A stretch of DNA of 64,000 bases, taken from contig OY755210.1 of the NCBI GenBank assembly GCA_963576765.1, positions 10,477,222-10,541,221 of the forward strand, given 5' to 3'. The notes beneath the pieces are model-generated. The model saw only the letters and a program-made list of their open reading frames with translations. It was not told where the DNA came from and made no database searches. The stretch is from Draba incana (lineage: Eukaryota; Streptophyta; Magnoliopsida; Brassicales; Brassicaceae). This document shows, piece after piece, positions 23,548 through 35,036 of the stretch; position 1 is the first letter of the stretch, and the number at the start of each line of letters is the position of its first letter. The position numbers and the translations under genes were made by a program.

Positions 23548-24254
23548 TAACCTTACAAGCTTAAGAGCCAAAGAAAGACTTATAGCTTCATGGTTTTTTA
23601 CAAGTATTTTTCAGAAATATATATCAATGTTTTAGTTCTCATGATTATAACTTTGGATGCGTTTTAAGCAGTCTCTTTCTCCTCTTTATGAAGTGTCAAT
23701 CAACAATCTATTGCTCTTGGTGAAACAAGCTTCTCTGTTTTCTCTTTTGTTCTTCACAATAAACCTTCTTAATGAACTACTTCTATTCCTAGTTTAGATT
23801 TTTACCTCAATAATCTATAAGAGCATGAATCTATCTTGTTTGAAACTGGTTTCATGGTATCAAAGCTTCAGTCGATAGAAAAAATGGGTATTAGGCATCA
23901 CTGCTTCTGTTCATATTTTCTTCCGCTGCATGAACTTCTGCAATTTTCAATGTTTGTAAGGAAGGAGGAGATAAATTATTGGAGTGTGGTTTGATACGGT
24001 TCAATGGAAACCAGAGCAGGTTATGTTTGGTTAAATAATACAGAGATATAATTCTCTTTCTCTGTTACGAATCTCTGTAAAATAGGAACTACTTTCTCTT
24101 GTAACTAAGTAGAGTATAGTTAGAGACCCTCCTAGATTATTGTATAATCTTGTATAAATATGTGTACGTTCATCTTTGGAAGGATAAGAAAACTTTTCAA
24201 TCTCTTTCTCTTTATGGTATCAGAGCCTGAATATTTTTCTATCAAAATTTAAGA

Positions 24255-25220
24255 ATGTTGACATCGAACAAGAACACGACGAACCCGAACCCAACGAACT
24301 TGAATCTGATTAACACGAACACGACGAACCCGAATCCGAACCCAACGAACCTGAACCTGACTAAGACGAACTCGGTGAACCCGAACCCGACTGCGACAAT
24401 GAACACGATTGAAGTGAGAAGAACAATCTCACCCTACAACCTGACCTCGGAGGACAATCTTGGAGTTGTTATCTCTCATCCACTCTTGAAGGGTACAAAC
24501 TATGCTAATCGGGTGTATGTTCCTTATCTCGAAGCTCAGACCCATGAACAAGCAAATCATGTGGTCACCGATCTTGATCGTGATGGTGTGAGTGGTTTGA
24601 GCAAACAACAATGGAGAATGATTAAGAGCATTCTAAATGCTGGAAAGGAAAAGGAGAGCGAGAAAATTCCGGGTAAGATTTTGTTTCCCTCTTGGATAAT
24701 GGATACTGGGGCATCTCATCACTTGACTGGTAGATTTGATGTGTTAACAAATGTTCGAGATATTGCTCCGGTTCTAATTATTATGGCTGATGGAAGAGAA
24801 CAAGTGTCTCTAAAAGAAGGTTCGGTACGTCTTGGTGCTGATTTGGTGATGAAGCCAGTGTTTTATGTTGAGGAATTGAAGTCGGATTTGATATCTATGG
24901 GACAATTGATGGATGAAAATCGATGTGTGGTTCAGATGGCTGATCAATTCCTTGTCGTTCAAGACCGCGTTTCGAGGATCGTGATTGGAGCAGGTAAGCG
25001 TGTTGGAGGAACGTTTCACTTTCGCAGTACGGAGATCGCAGCAAGAGTAACAACGAAGGAGGAAGAGTCGTTTGAGCTGTGGCATAATCGTATGGGTCAT
25101 CCGTCTGCAAAAGTGGTGGGATTGCTTCCGTGTGTTTCCGTTTCCATTTCTTCTACAACTTCGAATAAAGCGTGTGAAATATGTCTCCGCACTAAGCAAA
25201 CAAGAGATTGTTTTCGATGA
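24255..25220 (+). pseudogene. copia gag remnant, protease and pre-integrase region
   Basis: The frame begins with an Asn/Pro-rich repeat (TNPNPTNLNL-type) and a short gag start (SPYNLTSEDNLGVVISHPLLKGTNY). It then jumps to a region just before the protease, so the bulk of gag, including any zinc knuckle, is deleted. The aspartic protease signature is WIMDTGASHHLTG at about residues 147-159. A GAG-pre-integrase block (ELWHNRMGHPS, then CEICLRTKQTR) follows. A frameshift near 25205 ends the frame just before the integrase core. Confidence 0.9.
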
Positions 25221-26245
25221 GTTTGAATAAAACGTCTAAGATTTTCAATTTGATACATGTCGATCTTTGGGGTCCTTATCGAACTCCTTCACATTCGGGA
25301 GCTACATATTTTTTGACGATAGTTGATGATTACTCGAGGGCAGTATGGTTGTATCTATTGAACGACAAAACAGAGGCTCCTGCTCAATTGAAAAATTTCT
25401 TCTCATTGACAGACATACAATTCGATACAAAAGTACGAACGGTTCGGAGTGATAATGGTTCGGAGTTCATGTGCTTAACCGATTTCTTTCAAAAGAATGG
25501 AATTATGCATGAAACGTCTTGTGTCGGGACTCCACAGCAAAACGGAAGAGTCGAGAGGAAGCATCGACACATACTAAATGTTGCAAGGGCTTTGCAGTTT
25601 CAAGCTAATTTGCCGATAGAGTTTTAGGGGGAGTGTGTATTGACAGCTTGTTATTTGATCAATCGAACGCCGAGCTCGGTACTGCAAAATGCAACACCGT
25701 ATGAAATGTTGTATAAGAAGACACCATCTTATGACAATTTACGTGTGTTTGGAAGCTTGTGTTTTGCACATAATCAAAAGCATGGCGGTGATAAATTTGC
25801 GGAGCGAACTAGATGAAGTGTTTTTATGGGTTATTCGTACGGGAAGAAAGGATGGAGGCTATATGATCTTGAGACAAAAGATTTCTTTGTGTCTAGAGAT
25901 GTTGTTTTCTCGGAATCAGAGTTTCCGTTTGCTGCAGATAAGTCTATTTTTTTTGATGATTACGAAGCTAAACAAGCTTTGTGGGCTCCAATTTCTAATG
26001 GATTAATACTTGAGGAGGATTTGGTCCAACGTGTTGGACCTAGAGTACAACAAAATCACAATTTAGAAGCTGGTTCGTCTATCAATACGGCCCAACAAAC
26101 GACTATGGCCCAACCTGAAGAAAATATAATTCAATCCACTGTTGCAGCGCCGCCTGAAATTCCAGAGGTTCCATCGTCAGTGCAGAGGTTGAAAATCCAG
26201 AACCAGTTCTTGGCAGAGGTCACCGGAGAAGACAGGCTCCGGTAA
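25208..26245 (+). pseudogene. copia integrase region, interrupted
   Basis: The integrase core is visible: HVDLWGPY, VDDYSRAVWLY with the first Asp, VRSDNGSEF with the second Asp, and NGRVERKHR with the Glu, so the DDE triad is present. The frame is broken by an in-frame stop at 25625-25627 and another near 25814. It then continues through the conserved GYSYGKKGWRLYDLETKDFFVSRDVVF segment, and a further frameshift lies near 26185. Confidence 0.9.
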
Positions 26246-26262
26246 TTCTTCGTAATTTTGTT

Positions 26263-27930
26263 GTGAATTCAGCAATTAGCAAATCTCAAATAGATTCAGA
26301 ACATGGAATTGTCTATCCAATTTCGAATCAGGATGACTGTAAAAGGTTTTCAGCAACACACATTGCTTATGTTACTTCGATTCTCTCAACTGAAGTTCCA
26401 AAATCTTTCAAAGAGGCTATGAAAGATAAAAGATATCGAAACGCGATGGGTGTTGAAGTTGATGCACTAGAAGAAAACGAAACATGGACGATAGAGGATT
26501 TACCTCCGGGGAAGAAGGCAATTGGTAGTCAATGGGTTTATACAGTAAAGTTTAACTCAGATGGATCTGTGGAGAGATATAAGGCGAGATTGGTAGCTTT
26601 GGGAAATAATCAAATTGAAGGAGTAGATTACAGAGAGACTTTCGCTCCGGTTGCAAAGATGGGCACGGTACATCTTTTTATTGATGTTGCAGTTAAGAAT
26701 GGTTGGGTTATACATCAAATGGACGTCCAAAATGCATTTCTTCATGGAGATTTACATGAAGAAGTGTATATGCGTATGCCTCCTGGTTTTCAATCTAAAG
26801 ACAAGACTAAGGTATGTCGATTACGAAAATCCCTTTATGGCTTGAAACAAGCCCCGCGTTGTTGGTTTGCAAAGCTTTCGACTGCTCTTATAGACTACAG
26901 ATTTAGGCAGGCATTGGATGATTATTCCTTGTTTACATTAGAGCGAGATGGATTTTGTATACATATCCTAGTATACGTGGATGATCTGATTATTACGGGA
27001 AGCAGTGTTAGAGAAACACAAGCATTTAAAAATTATTTGGCGTCTTGTTTTTGAATGAAAGATTTGGGAGCATTAAAGTACTTCTTGGGTATCGAAGTAG
27101 CGAGGAGTGATACGGGAGTTTATCTTTGTCAACGAAAGTACGCCTTAGATATAATCACAGAGGCTAGATTATTGGGTGCAAAACCGGCTGCGTTTCCCTT
27201 AGAACACAATCATAACTTGGCTCTATCTACCTCTCCTGCTTTGACGGAGCCAAAACCGTATAGACGTCTTGTTGGCAGATTGATTTACTTAGCGGTGACG
27301 CGTCCTGATTTGGCTTTCGCAATTCATGTTCTAGCTCAATTTATGCACCAACCTAGAGAGGATCATTGGCAAGCAGCTTTGCGTGTTGTTCGGTATTTAA
27401 AATCTGATCCCGGTCAAGGAATTTTACTACGGTCTAATGGAGATTTTCAAGTTACAGGATGGTGTGATTCCGATTGGTCGAGTTGTCCCTTGACGCGTCG
27501 TTCGGTCACTGGATATTTTGTACAACTTGGTGAATCACCAATTTCTTGGAAAACGAAGAAGCAAGATACGGTGAGTCGATCATTCGCTGAAGCGGAATAC
27601 CGAGCAATGGCTGATCTTAATCAAGAGTTAATGTGGATAAAACGGGTGTTGAACACTCTTGGTGTATTACATGCTTCTTCTATGATCATTGCCTGTGATA
27701 GCAAGTCTGCGATACACATTGCGACAAATCCAGTTTTCCACGAGAGGACGAAACATGTGGAAAATGATTGTCACTTTGTACGGGATGAAGTGGTAAAGAA
27801 GAATATTGTTCTGCGACATGTTTACACAAAATCGCAACTGGCTGATATATTCACGAAACCTATTGGTCGTGATGGATTTCTTGCCTTTCGTTCCAAGTTA
27901 CGCATACAAAATTTGTATGCTCCAACTTGA
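26263..27930 (+). pseudogene. copia reverse transcriptase and RNase H, one in-frame stop
   Basis: 26263-27054 carries the copia reverse transcriptase: WTIEDLPPGKKAIGSQWVY, RYKARLVALG, MDVQNAFLHGDL, LYGLKQAPRCW and the catalytic YVDDLI. A TGA at 27052-27054 interrupts the frame, which continues unshifted at 27055 with MKDLGALKYFLGIEV and the RNase H part (WCDSDWSSC, TRRSVTGY, SFAEAEYRAM, ACDSKSAI, RTKHVENDCHFVRD). Apart from the stop, this half is complete to its normal end just before the polypurine tract. Confidence 0.92.
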
Positions 27931-28581
27931 GAGGGGGTATTGGAGTGTGGTTTGATACGGTTCAATGGAAACCAGAGCAGGTTATGTTTGGTTAAATAAT
28001 ACAGAGATATAATTCTCTTTCTCTGTTACGAATCTCTGTAAAATAGGAACTACTTTCTCTTGTAACTAAGTAGAGTATAGTTAGAGATCCTCCTAGATTA
28101 TTGTATAATCTTGTATAAATATGTGTACGTTCATCTTTGGAAGGATAAGAAAACTTTTCAATCTCTTTCTCTTTATAAATCTTCATAGCTCACGAAAAGA
28201 TAAGTCTTTACAAGTCCTCTATGTATGTGGAGGAGAAATATCAGAAACTTCAGATATGTCTTCCTTTATTTGTGTTTTGGTTTTGGGTTTCGACCTCTGT
28301 CTCTCGTTGTCGGGTCAACAAAATCTCTACACAAGAGCATTTGGATTTCTGATTAAGAGTGTTGGTTCATCAATCTTCTAGGAATCGAGCTTTTGGGAAA
28401 AAGAAGGTTTGTGAGTCGAAGTCGCTCTTAATGCTGCAAAGACTGATGAAACAGAGGCAAAGCTGCAAACTTTAGATTCCACAAAGCCAATTCCATCAAA
28501 TTATCATAAAGACATCTCTTGTCCTTGGTAATCTCTGAACTTTCTTCAAGGGATAACATTTTGTCTTAGCTTGTTGGATCA

Positions 28582-28611
28582 ACATTGGGTTTGGGCTAGA
28601 CTTGTCTTTAC
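28582..28611. repeat. Right arm of the inverted repeat around the copia insertion
   Basis: Inverted partner of 23518-23547. The sequence between the arms, excluding the copia element (about 23550-23975 and 28181-28580), has no recognised gene. Confidence 0.75.
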
Positions 28612-29425
28612 ATTTTGTTCATAGGGCATAGATCTCAGAACGTAAACTCAAGATGTTTTCCATAAACATTTGGTGAAAGCTTCGTCCTCTAGTATGATGC
28701 AAGACACGCCCTCAACAAATAGGATTTTTGGATCACAAATAGGACCAAATGCTAAGTTTCAATCGTGAAACAAATATGGGAAAGAAAAATATTCACTAGG
28801 AAGAATGATTGTAGCTCTCTCCCAAGAAATTAAATTATAGAGGATCTCTCGTGAGATATTTTTAGTATATTATCTCTTTGGATCTCTTTTTTACATCTCA
28901 TTTTTCTTTTGACATTTTCTTGGTATTTGTAATGGAATCATACTTGCCTTGATCTTTTACCCTGTCAACTTTTAGATCTTGCCCCGTCGTTTGTATTTTC
29001 ATGGAGTAGAGGAGTTAATTGTATTAGGAGTAGACCTAATCTATTTCAAAACAAATGGATCCACACTTGCATTTTTTTTTTGGACTGAATTTTTTTTTTT
29101 TTATCAATGTGCGGCCGAAGCCCCCAACCCATATAAGAGTCCATAGACCCAACTTATAAAACTGACCCACACCTATGACTCTCAAAAAAAAAAAGAAATT
29201 AAAAAGAGGACCTCATTTCCCTAATAACATCTGGAAATGACTCTAAGAAAAAGACTTCAAAAACTAAGTTTAAGCTGTAGATGACTCGTAGAGGAAAAAG
29301 TCTTTTAACCACATAAGGTAACCAATGGAAACATAGGAATAGATCTTTCTTTTCTTGGTTACACTTTGTGGGACTCTTTATAAAAGAGTGTAGAGACTTT
29401 TTTATAAGAGAATGTAAAACTACTC
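28612..29425. other. Intergenic, nothing recognised
   Basis: AT-rich DNA with poly-T and poly-A runs (near 29070-29100 and 29165-29175). No coding signal. Confidence 0.4.
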
Positions 29426-29428
29426 TAA

Positions 29429-30019
29429 GAGCATCTCCGAGATTTTTATAATCTCAGAGAACTAAAAAAAAAAAAAGAAAAAAAAACAAATTTAGATGAG
29501 ATTGTTGATGAGCCGGACTTTTGAACACGTCTCTATGGGTTACGTGGCGCAATGTTAGTGGTCCATTTTTTTTTCTGTTTCTGGAATTCGATTGATATGG
29601 TTTTGAGTATTGAGATTTTTTTTCTGAAATTTTGGAGATTTGTATATTTTTATCAAATGTATAATCTCTTCAAATGTGAACAATATATTTGGCAAAAAAT
29701 ATAATAGAAGTGAAGACTAGAGCTGACTTAATTGTCTTTTTCATCATACTTTTATATGTTTTCTTGCATTCAACATTTTTACGGATTATAATATTACCCT
29801 TTTTTGATAATCCTTTATTTTTATATATGTACTATTTTGATTATTTTTCATTTTGCAAATTTTTTTTTTAATTATTTTTTGTGAGACTAACATCGGTTTT
29901 ACTATTAGAGACATATTTATTTACAATTTCTTATTGAATCTCAATCAATAAAATAATATTAAAACTAATAATAAAATATATTTTATGAGATCATAAAAGT
30001 CTTACCAATGTGCATGCTC
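29429..30019. mobile_element. PIF/Harbinger-type MITE, 591 bp
   Basis: The left end GAGCATCTCCGAGA and right end GAGCATGCACATTGG (reverse complement) are flanked by TAA at 29426-29428 and 30020-30022. A second inverted block near the ends (ATTTTTATAATCTCA versus CTTTTATGATCTCA) supports the call. The AT-rich interior has no transposase. Confidence 0.7.
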
Positions 30020-30803
30020 TAACAATATATAGATAGTTACATATAAAAATTGTATAATCAATATAATTATTAATATATTTGTGAAATATTTCAAATATTT
30101 TTTTTGGTATAAAACGAATAATCCAACCAGATAGACTTGATAGGATCAAAAACATGTTAATCCAACCAGAAAGAATTATTAGACTACTCTGTTGATAAAT
30201 CCTGACTTTTTCACAGATAAATATCTTAATATTTTATAGATATTTTGTTTCTGGCGGAGACAAGTCTCGGATTAGATTATACAACTCACCTTATTTTATT
30301 TTCAGACAAGAAATTGGTAGATACCCAAAAAACAGAAGAAAAAGCCACAGAGACTCTGCTTTTAAGACACGGCAAGAAAGTCAACCATCGAAACCCAATA
30401 CAAGGAAAGAGCTGATTTCCATTAAAACTAAATAAAATAACAAATAAACAAAAAGAAGCAAAATGTTAAGTCTACTCGTCGTCGTCTTCCACTAATTCCG
30501 TGGTTTTATCGAAGACTTTTGAGAAGTACATTGCAGACTGTCAATAACCCTTTCGTCACGGTATTACTCCAAGCCGCGTACTCATAGACTCCAAAATCTC
30601 CCTTCTTTATGGTTTTTGGCTTCTGGGTTCTCCGATTTTGAGGTAATTCTGATTCCAAGTTTTTATAAAAAGGCCTCTCTTTTTTTTGGTGGGTCGTTAG
30701 GGTTCTTGATTTATGAGAAAGAAAAAAAATTCAAGCTTTTCGATGTTTGCAGGTGTATGGAAACTTGAAAGGTGTTGAATTTTAAATCAAACATATTTCT
30801 CTC

Positions 30804-32045
30804 ATGGCGAAATTTTGTTGCTTCGGTTCTTCAGACTATGATGTAAGCAAAACTCAAAATCATCCCTCTGGTTTTCTAATTTGATTCTTCTTGTGATCTA
30901 TGGTAAAGCTAATTTTAGAACAGAAATTGAATCAATTATATGTGTGACATGATTATGGATTTATATGGTTTTTTGTAGCTTATCGTTGGAAGAGCATCAA
31001 CTAGTTCTGGTAAAGGGAGAAACAGTGAAGGCGAGATTAAATTCGGTTACAGTTTAGTGAAAGGGAAAGCTAATCATCCAATGGAGGATTATCATGTTTC
31101 TAAATTTGTTAAAATAGACGGTAACGAACTCGGTTTGTTTGCTATCTACGATGGTCATTTGGGTGAACGTGTTCCTGCTTATCTACAAAAGCATTTGTTC
31201 TCCAATATCCTTAAAGAGGTCTGCAAAAAAATTCCACTCTTCTTGTGTTTGTTTCTATTTTTAACATTATTATCTAAATCGTTTGTGTGTGTGTGTTTGC
31301 AGGAGCAGTTTTGGTTCGATCCACACAGATCATTAATTGCTGCATATGAGAAGACAGACCAAGCCATTCTGTCAAGTTCTTCTGACTTAGGCCGTGGTGG
31401 CTCAACCGCTGTGACGGCTATTCTGTTGAATGGACGGCGTTTGTGGGTTGCAAATGTTGGTGATTCCAGGGCGGTACTATCTCAAGGAGGTCAGGCAATA
31501 CAGATGACTGTAGATCACGAGCCGCACACTGAAAGATTAAGCATTGAGGATAAAGGAGGATTTGTATCGAACATGCCAGGTTAGTTATCGAAACACATTC
31601 AAATCGGTACCAAAGTTAACGAAACATCGGATTTTAAAACATTGTTTTTTTGGTCCTCACAGGAGACGTCCCTCGGGTTAACGGGCAGCTAGCTGTTTCC
31701 CGTGCTTTCGGGGATAAAAGCCTCAAAACACATTTACGGTCAGATCCAGACGTTAAAGATTCATCGATAGATGACCACACGGATGTTCTTGTTCTTGCTA
31801 GTGACGGTGTTTGGAAGGTAAATAAAAATGGTGTTTTCATATAAAAATTATTTAAATTGATTGGAAATTTTGGGCAAATATGGTTATGATGTGTAATGGT
31901 ATAGGTGATGGCTAACCAAGAGGCGGTTGATATCGCGAGAAGAATCAAAGATCCATTGAAAGCAGCGAAAGAATTAACAGCTGAAGCTCTAAGAAGAGAT
32001 AGTAAAGATGATATCTCTTGCATTGTCGTCAGATTAAGGTCATAA
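30804..32045 (+). CDS. Protein phosphatase 2C (PP2C10 type)
   Basis: Five coding exons, 30804-30842, 30979-31218, 31303-31579, 31663-31817 and 31905-32045, encode 283 residues. A 5'-UTR intron is likely at 30643-30752. The product begins MAKFCCFGSSDYD. The PP2C metal-binding and core motifs appear in order: MEDYHVS, IYDGHLG, GGSTAVTAILLNG, VANVGDSRAVL, MTVDHEP, VNGQLAVSRAFGD, LVLASDGVWKV and KDDISCIVVRL. All acidic residues expected to bind Mn/Mg are present, so it should be an active Ser/Thr phosphatase. Length and sequence fit the small plant PP2Cs of the At1g34750 type, and the position next to the 14-3-3 gene matches Arabidopsis. The second intron (31219-31302) stays open in frame, so a retained-intron transcript could give a longer readable exon. 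Confidence 0.95.
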
Positions 32046-33141
32046 AAACCGCCAAGAAAAGGGTTTAAACGATTAGATATGGAAGAAGAAAACCGAACAA
32101 GTACGTTTGACGAGTAGAAAGATTATGAAAAAAGTTTTTTTACTTGTTTTTTTTTTGTTTTCCGGTGTAAAATGGTTGATGGATTTTCCGGATGTTTGGT
32201 AATTTGATTGGTTTGATTTGTGGTTTGTGAAAGTGAATCATATGATTTGATGTATAAAAACAACTTACCCTTTGCTTTAATCTGAGAAGATTACTACAAG
32301 TGGGGAAGAGTGTATATAAGCTTTTGTGTGCTTCTGGTCTATTGTCATGGAAATTGTTGGGTTCTATTGGTAACCTAATCTTTTTAAGAGTTGGAGCGGT
32401 AAGCTGTACATCATAGTGCAAAGATGTATAGATAAAGTTGTAATAGAGCAAATCTGTATACAAATTATAAAAAGGCAGTATGTTTATAAAGACCTACCAA
32501 TCTTAGCCGTTATTTCCACATTTTTGTTCTTTTATTTGTAAAGGGATATATACCTAAGTTGTGGAAATTTTGCCCTTCTTGAAGAGGATTGAGTAGAAAA
32601 ATTAACAGGTTAAATCAAATAAATATGAAAACTACCAAATTTGATTTACTAGAAATTTTAATCCAACCCTGCATCCCTAAGAAAAAATTATGGATATGCA
32701 TAAAATTTGTTATCTATCACATTATTTAATCTAATATCAGGCTTTTATAATATTTATCCCTATGATGTTTTACTTGGATCTAACCTAGTAGTACTTATCA
32801 ATAGTAGTGTTCAATTATTTCAGTAAACAGTATTGAGTTATCACCGTCTCTTGGAGCAAAGAAGAGATGTTTCAATTAGTAAACGACAGTGTACGTAAAA
32901 TGTGTAAGAAAAGTAGAAAACATGTTTCAATGTCAAGACAAATAATATAGGTCACGACCACACATAAGTATTCATTTCAATGTCAGACGAAAACAAGAAT
33001 TCAGAAGAAGAAAAAAAAAAAAGGTGTACAAACGGTAAAAGAACAAGTGATTTTAAACTTTAACGCAAATCAATCCTTGGCCAAACCCAAAACCTTTAAG
33101 CACACAAGTTTAACAGTTTGGCTTCTTACTTTTCCACTTCA
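32046..33141. other. Convergent intergenic region PP2C/GRF11
   Basis: It contains the 3' ends of two convergent genes. A segment at about 32391-32500 resembles one at 38245-38400 (see repeat entry). No gene was seen; the minus-strand frame at 32140-32463 is low-complexity. Confidence 0.45.
32391..32500. repeat. Dispersed repeat, copy near 38.25 kb
   Basis: CATAGTGCAAA-ATGTATAGATAAAG followed by AAAAAGG-AGTATG-TTATAAAGA-CTACCAATC matches the order of blocks at 38258-38395. Both may be remnants of one MITE family; no clean ends were identified. Confidence 0.5.
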
Positions 33142-34599
33142 TTAGTCCTGTAAAGTTCAATATTATGAAAATGTTATACAAAAACGAAGAAATTTTTTAA
33201 AGAAAAGTGTAAAGCTTTCTTACCTCATCTAGTGACTTGTCCCCTTTAGATTGTTCACCTGCAAGACCAAAAGGTTTTAAAAGCATTCAATGTATGTAAA
33301 AGTGGTTCTACAATAAAGTTTAAAGACCGTGTGTGTTGTAATTACCTTCTTCGTCGAGATCATTAGTCCATAAAGAAAGATTATCCCTGAGAAGCTGCAT
33401 GATAAGTGTGCTATCTTTGTAAGAGTCTTCATTAAGACTGTCTAACTCAGCGATCGCTTCATCAAACGCTTTCTTCGCCAAATGACACGCTCTATAAGAG
33501 AATTCAATAAAATGTCAATTACAAAAAAAAAGTTCAAAACTCCTTAAGATATTTAAAAGCCGATCTACTTGATTAGAGACAGTACCGTTCTGGAGAGTTT
33601 AGAATCTCGTAGTAGAAGACCGAGAAGTTAAGAGCCAATCCGAGTCTGATTGGATGCGTCGGACCCAATTCAGTGCTAGCTGAAGCCGTTGCCGCCTAAT
33701 ATATCCAAAAACCCAAACCAAATGAGAATTCTCAACTTTGTTTAGACCGCAAGAAAATATTAAAAACCTACTTCATAAGCCTTTAGCGATTGATCAGCCG
33801 CTTCTTCTCGGTCAGCACCGGATTTAAACTCAGCCAAGTACCTCAAATAATCTCCTTTCCTGTCGCACGAAAAATCCAAAAAACCGATTAATCTCCTTTT
33901 AAAATCTAGGTCTCGATTTTTAAAAATTCAAAACGAGGACCGGACATTTTGTAGTAAAAAACCGTGGATTCGCCTGAAGTTGCGGATGGGACGAGGTTTT
34001 TATCGATGACAGCCAAAATGTCGTAGCAGATTTTCGAGAGTTCAACTTCGACTTTTATCCTGTAATCCTTAATCCTCTTAGCATTCTGTTCGTTTCCTCT
34101 CGATTCTTCTTTCTGTTCGATCGAAGAAAGGATCCTCCACGACGCTCTTCTAGCACCAATCACATTCTTATACCCAACAGATAACAAGTTCCTTTCATCA
34201 ATTGTCAGTTCTACATCAAGAGCTGCAACTTTCTTCATCGCTTCAACCATCTCTGTTTCACAATCAAACATATATGGAAACTATCAAGCATAAAGTAATT
34301 TCATCAAGATCCAATTTAAAAAAATTCACAAATCCCTAAAATGAAATTCTCGATCAATTCGAGAATAAGTAGATAATTCCATTAACTAACGGATTTTACA
34401 AACAAATCAAAACCAAAAAATAAAAAACAGTATTGACTAACCAAAATCATGAGAAACTAGACAGAAATCGAGTACTAAATAGAAAAATCGAAACAAAAAA
34501 AAGAAACTACACATAATAATTGTTATTATTACCATCGTATCTCTCAGCTTGTTCGTTTAGTCTCGCCAAGTACACGAGCTTCTCTCTCTCTTTCTCCAT
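33142..34599 (-). CDS. GRF11: 14-3-3 protein, epsilon group (GRF11/omicron type)
   Basis: Seven coding exons (34599-34533, 34252-33946, 33859-33772, 33695-33586, 33491-33346, 33258-33224, 33147-33142) give 252 residues, starting MEKEREKLVYLARLNEQAERYDE. All splice sites are GT/AG. The exon 2/3 junction splits the Met codon and yields FYYKM-KGDYLRYLAEF, which keeps the conserved Lys. Phosphopeptide-groove residues are present (KNVIGARRASWR, RY in YLRYLAEF, LGLALNFSVFYYEI, NLSLWTNDL). 14-3-3 dimers bind phosphoserine/threonine client proteins in cytosol and nucleus; Arabidopsis GRF11 has been linked to iron-deficiency and brassinosteroid responses. The last exon adds a single Asp before the stop. 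Read-through of the preceding donor would give an alternative tail (DEVRKLYTFL). Confidence 0.94.
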
Positions 34600-35036
34600 C
34601 TTCTCTCTCTCTCTCTTCGAAATCGATCTTTCGTTTTTGATCGAGAAAAATTGCAGTCACGATATAAGAAGAAAATTTGGCGGTTGGGGTTTCAGACAAG
34701 GAGAAGCCAACATAATCGACGGCTGAGAATAATTTTACGATGATGGAGACCCACGATGACTGAATCTCAACCGTTGGATTAGACTTTTCTGGACCCCACG
34801 CTTCTTTTTTTTTAATTAAAGTCCTCGTCGTGCGAACAAATCACTACTTCTTCAAACCCTCTTTTTCACTCAGAGGTTTTTATCTTCTTTTATTTTCTCC
34901 CGCCATTTGATAAATTAGGGTTTTATTACGAGCTCTTAATCTTCTCCGATCTGTGTTTATCATCAATCTCTCAATTTCTTCCTCTAGGTCACAAATCTCG
35001 AGAATCGTCTCTTTCTGTGTTTATTTTTGATTACAA
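34600..35036. promoter_or_regulatory. Shared bidirectional promoter GRF11/NSE3, with E2F-like site and telo-box
   Basis: Only 437 bp separate the two divergent start codons. TTCTCCCGCC at 34895-34904 resembles the plant E2F site (TTTCCCGCC). TTAGGGTTTTATT at 34915-34927 contains a telo-box (AAACCCTAA on the other strand), and a second AAACCCT step lies near 34854. This combination is common in promoters of plant genes active in dividing cells, which fits NSE3. CT-rich leaders (TCTCTCTCTC) lie on the GRF11 side. Confidence 0.6.

Larger units (their letters stand above)
23977..28175 (+). mobile_element. Ty1/copia LTR retrotransposon, recent, defective
   Basis: The LTRs are 23977-24214 and 27938-28175, both 238 bp, starting TATTGGAGTGTGG and ending CTCTTTA; I counted one difference between them. 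They are flanked by a perfect TAAAT duplication (23972-23976 and 28176-28180). The primer-binding site TGGTATCAGAGCC starts at 24215, and the polypurine tract GAGAGGGGG precedes the 3' LTR. The interior has the copia order protease, integrase, reverse transcriptase, RNase H, with most of gag missing and several stops and frameshifts. The near-identical LTRs indicate a young insertion, so the internal defects either arose quickly or existed in a parent copy mobilised by others. Confidence 0.95.

Noticed and set aside
31179..31367. Minus-strand frame within the PP2C gene
   Set aside because: Shadow of the coding exon and intron; no independent support.
33906..33945. GRF11 exon 2 extending to 33941 (TCCG before a downstream GT)
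   Set aside because: It would replace the conserved Lys by Ser; the donor four bases after the AAA codon's end (AAAAT|GTCC) with the CAG acceptor restores YYKMKGDY in frame.
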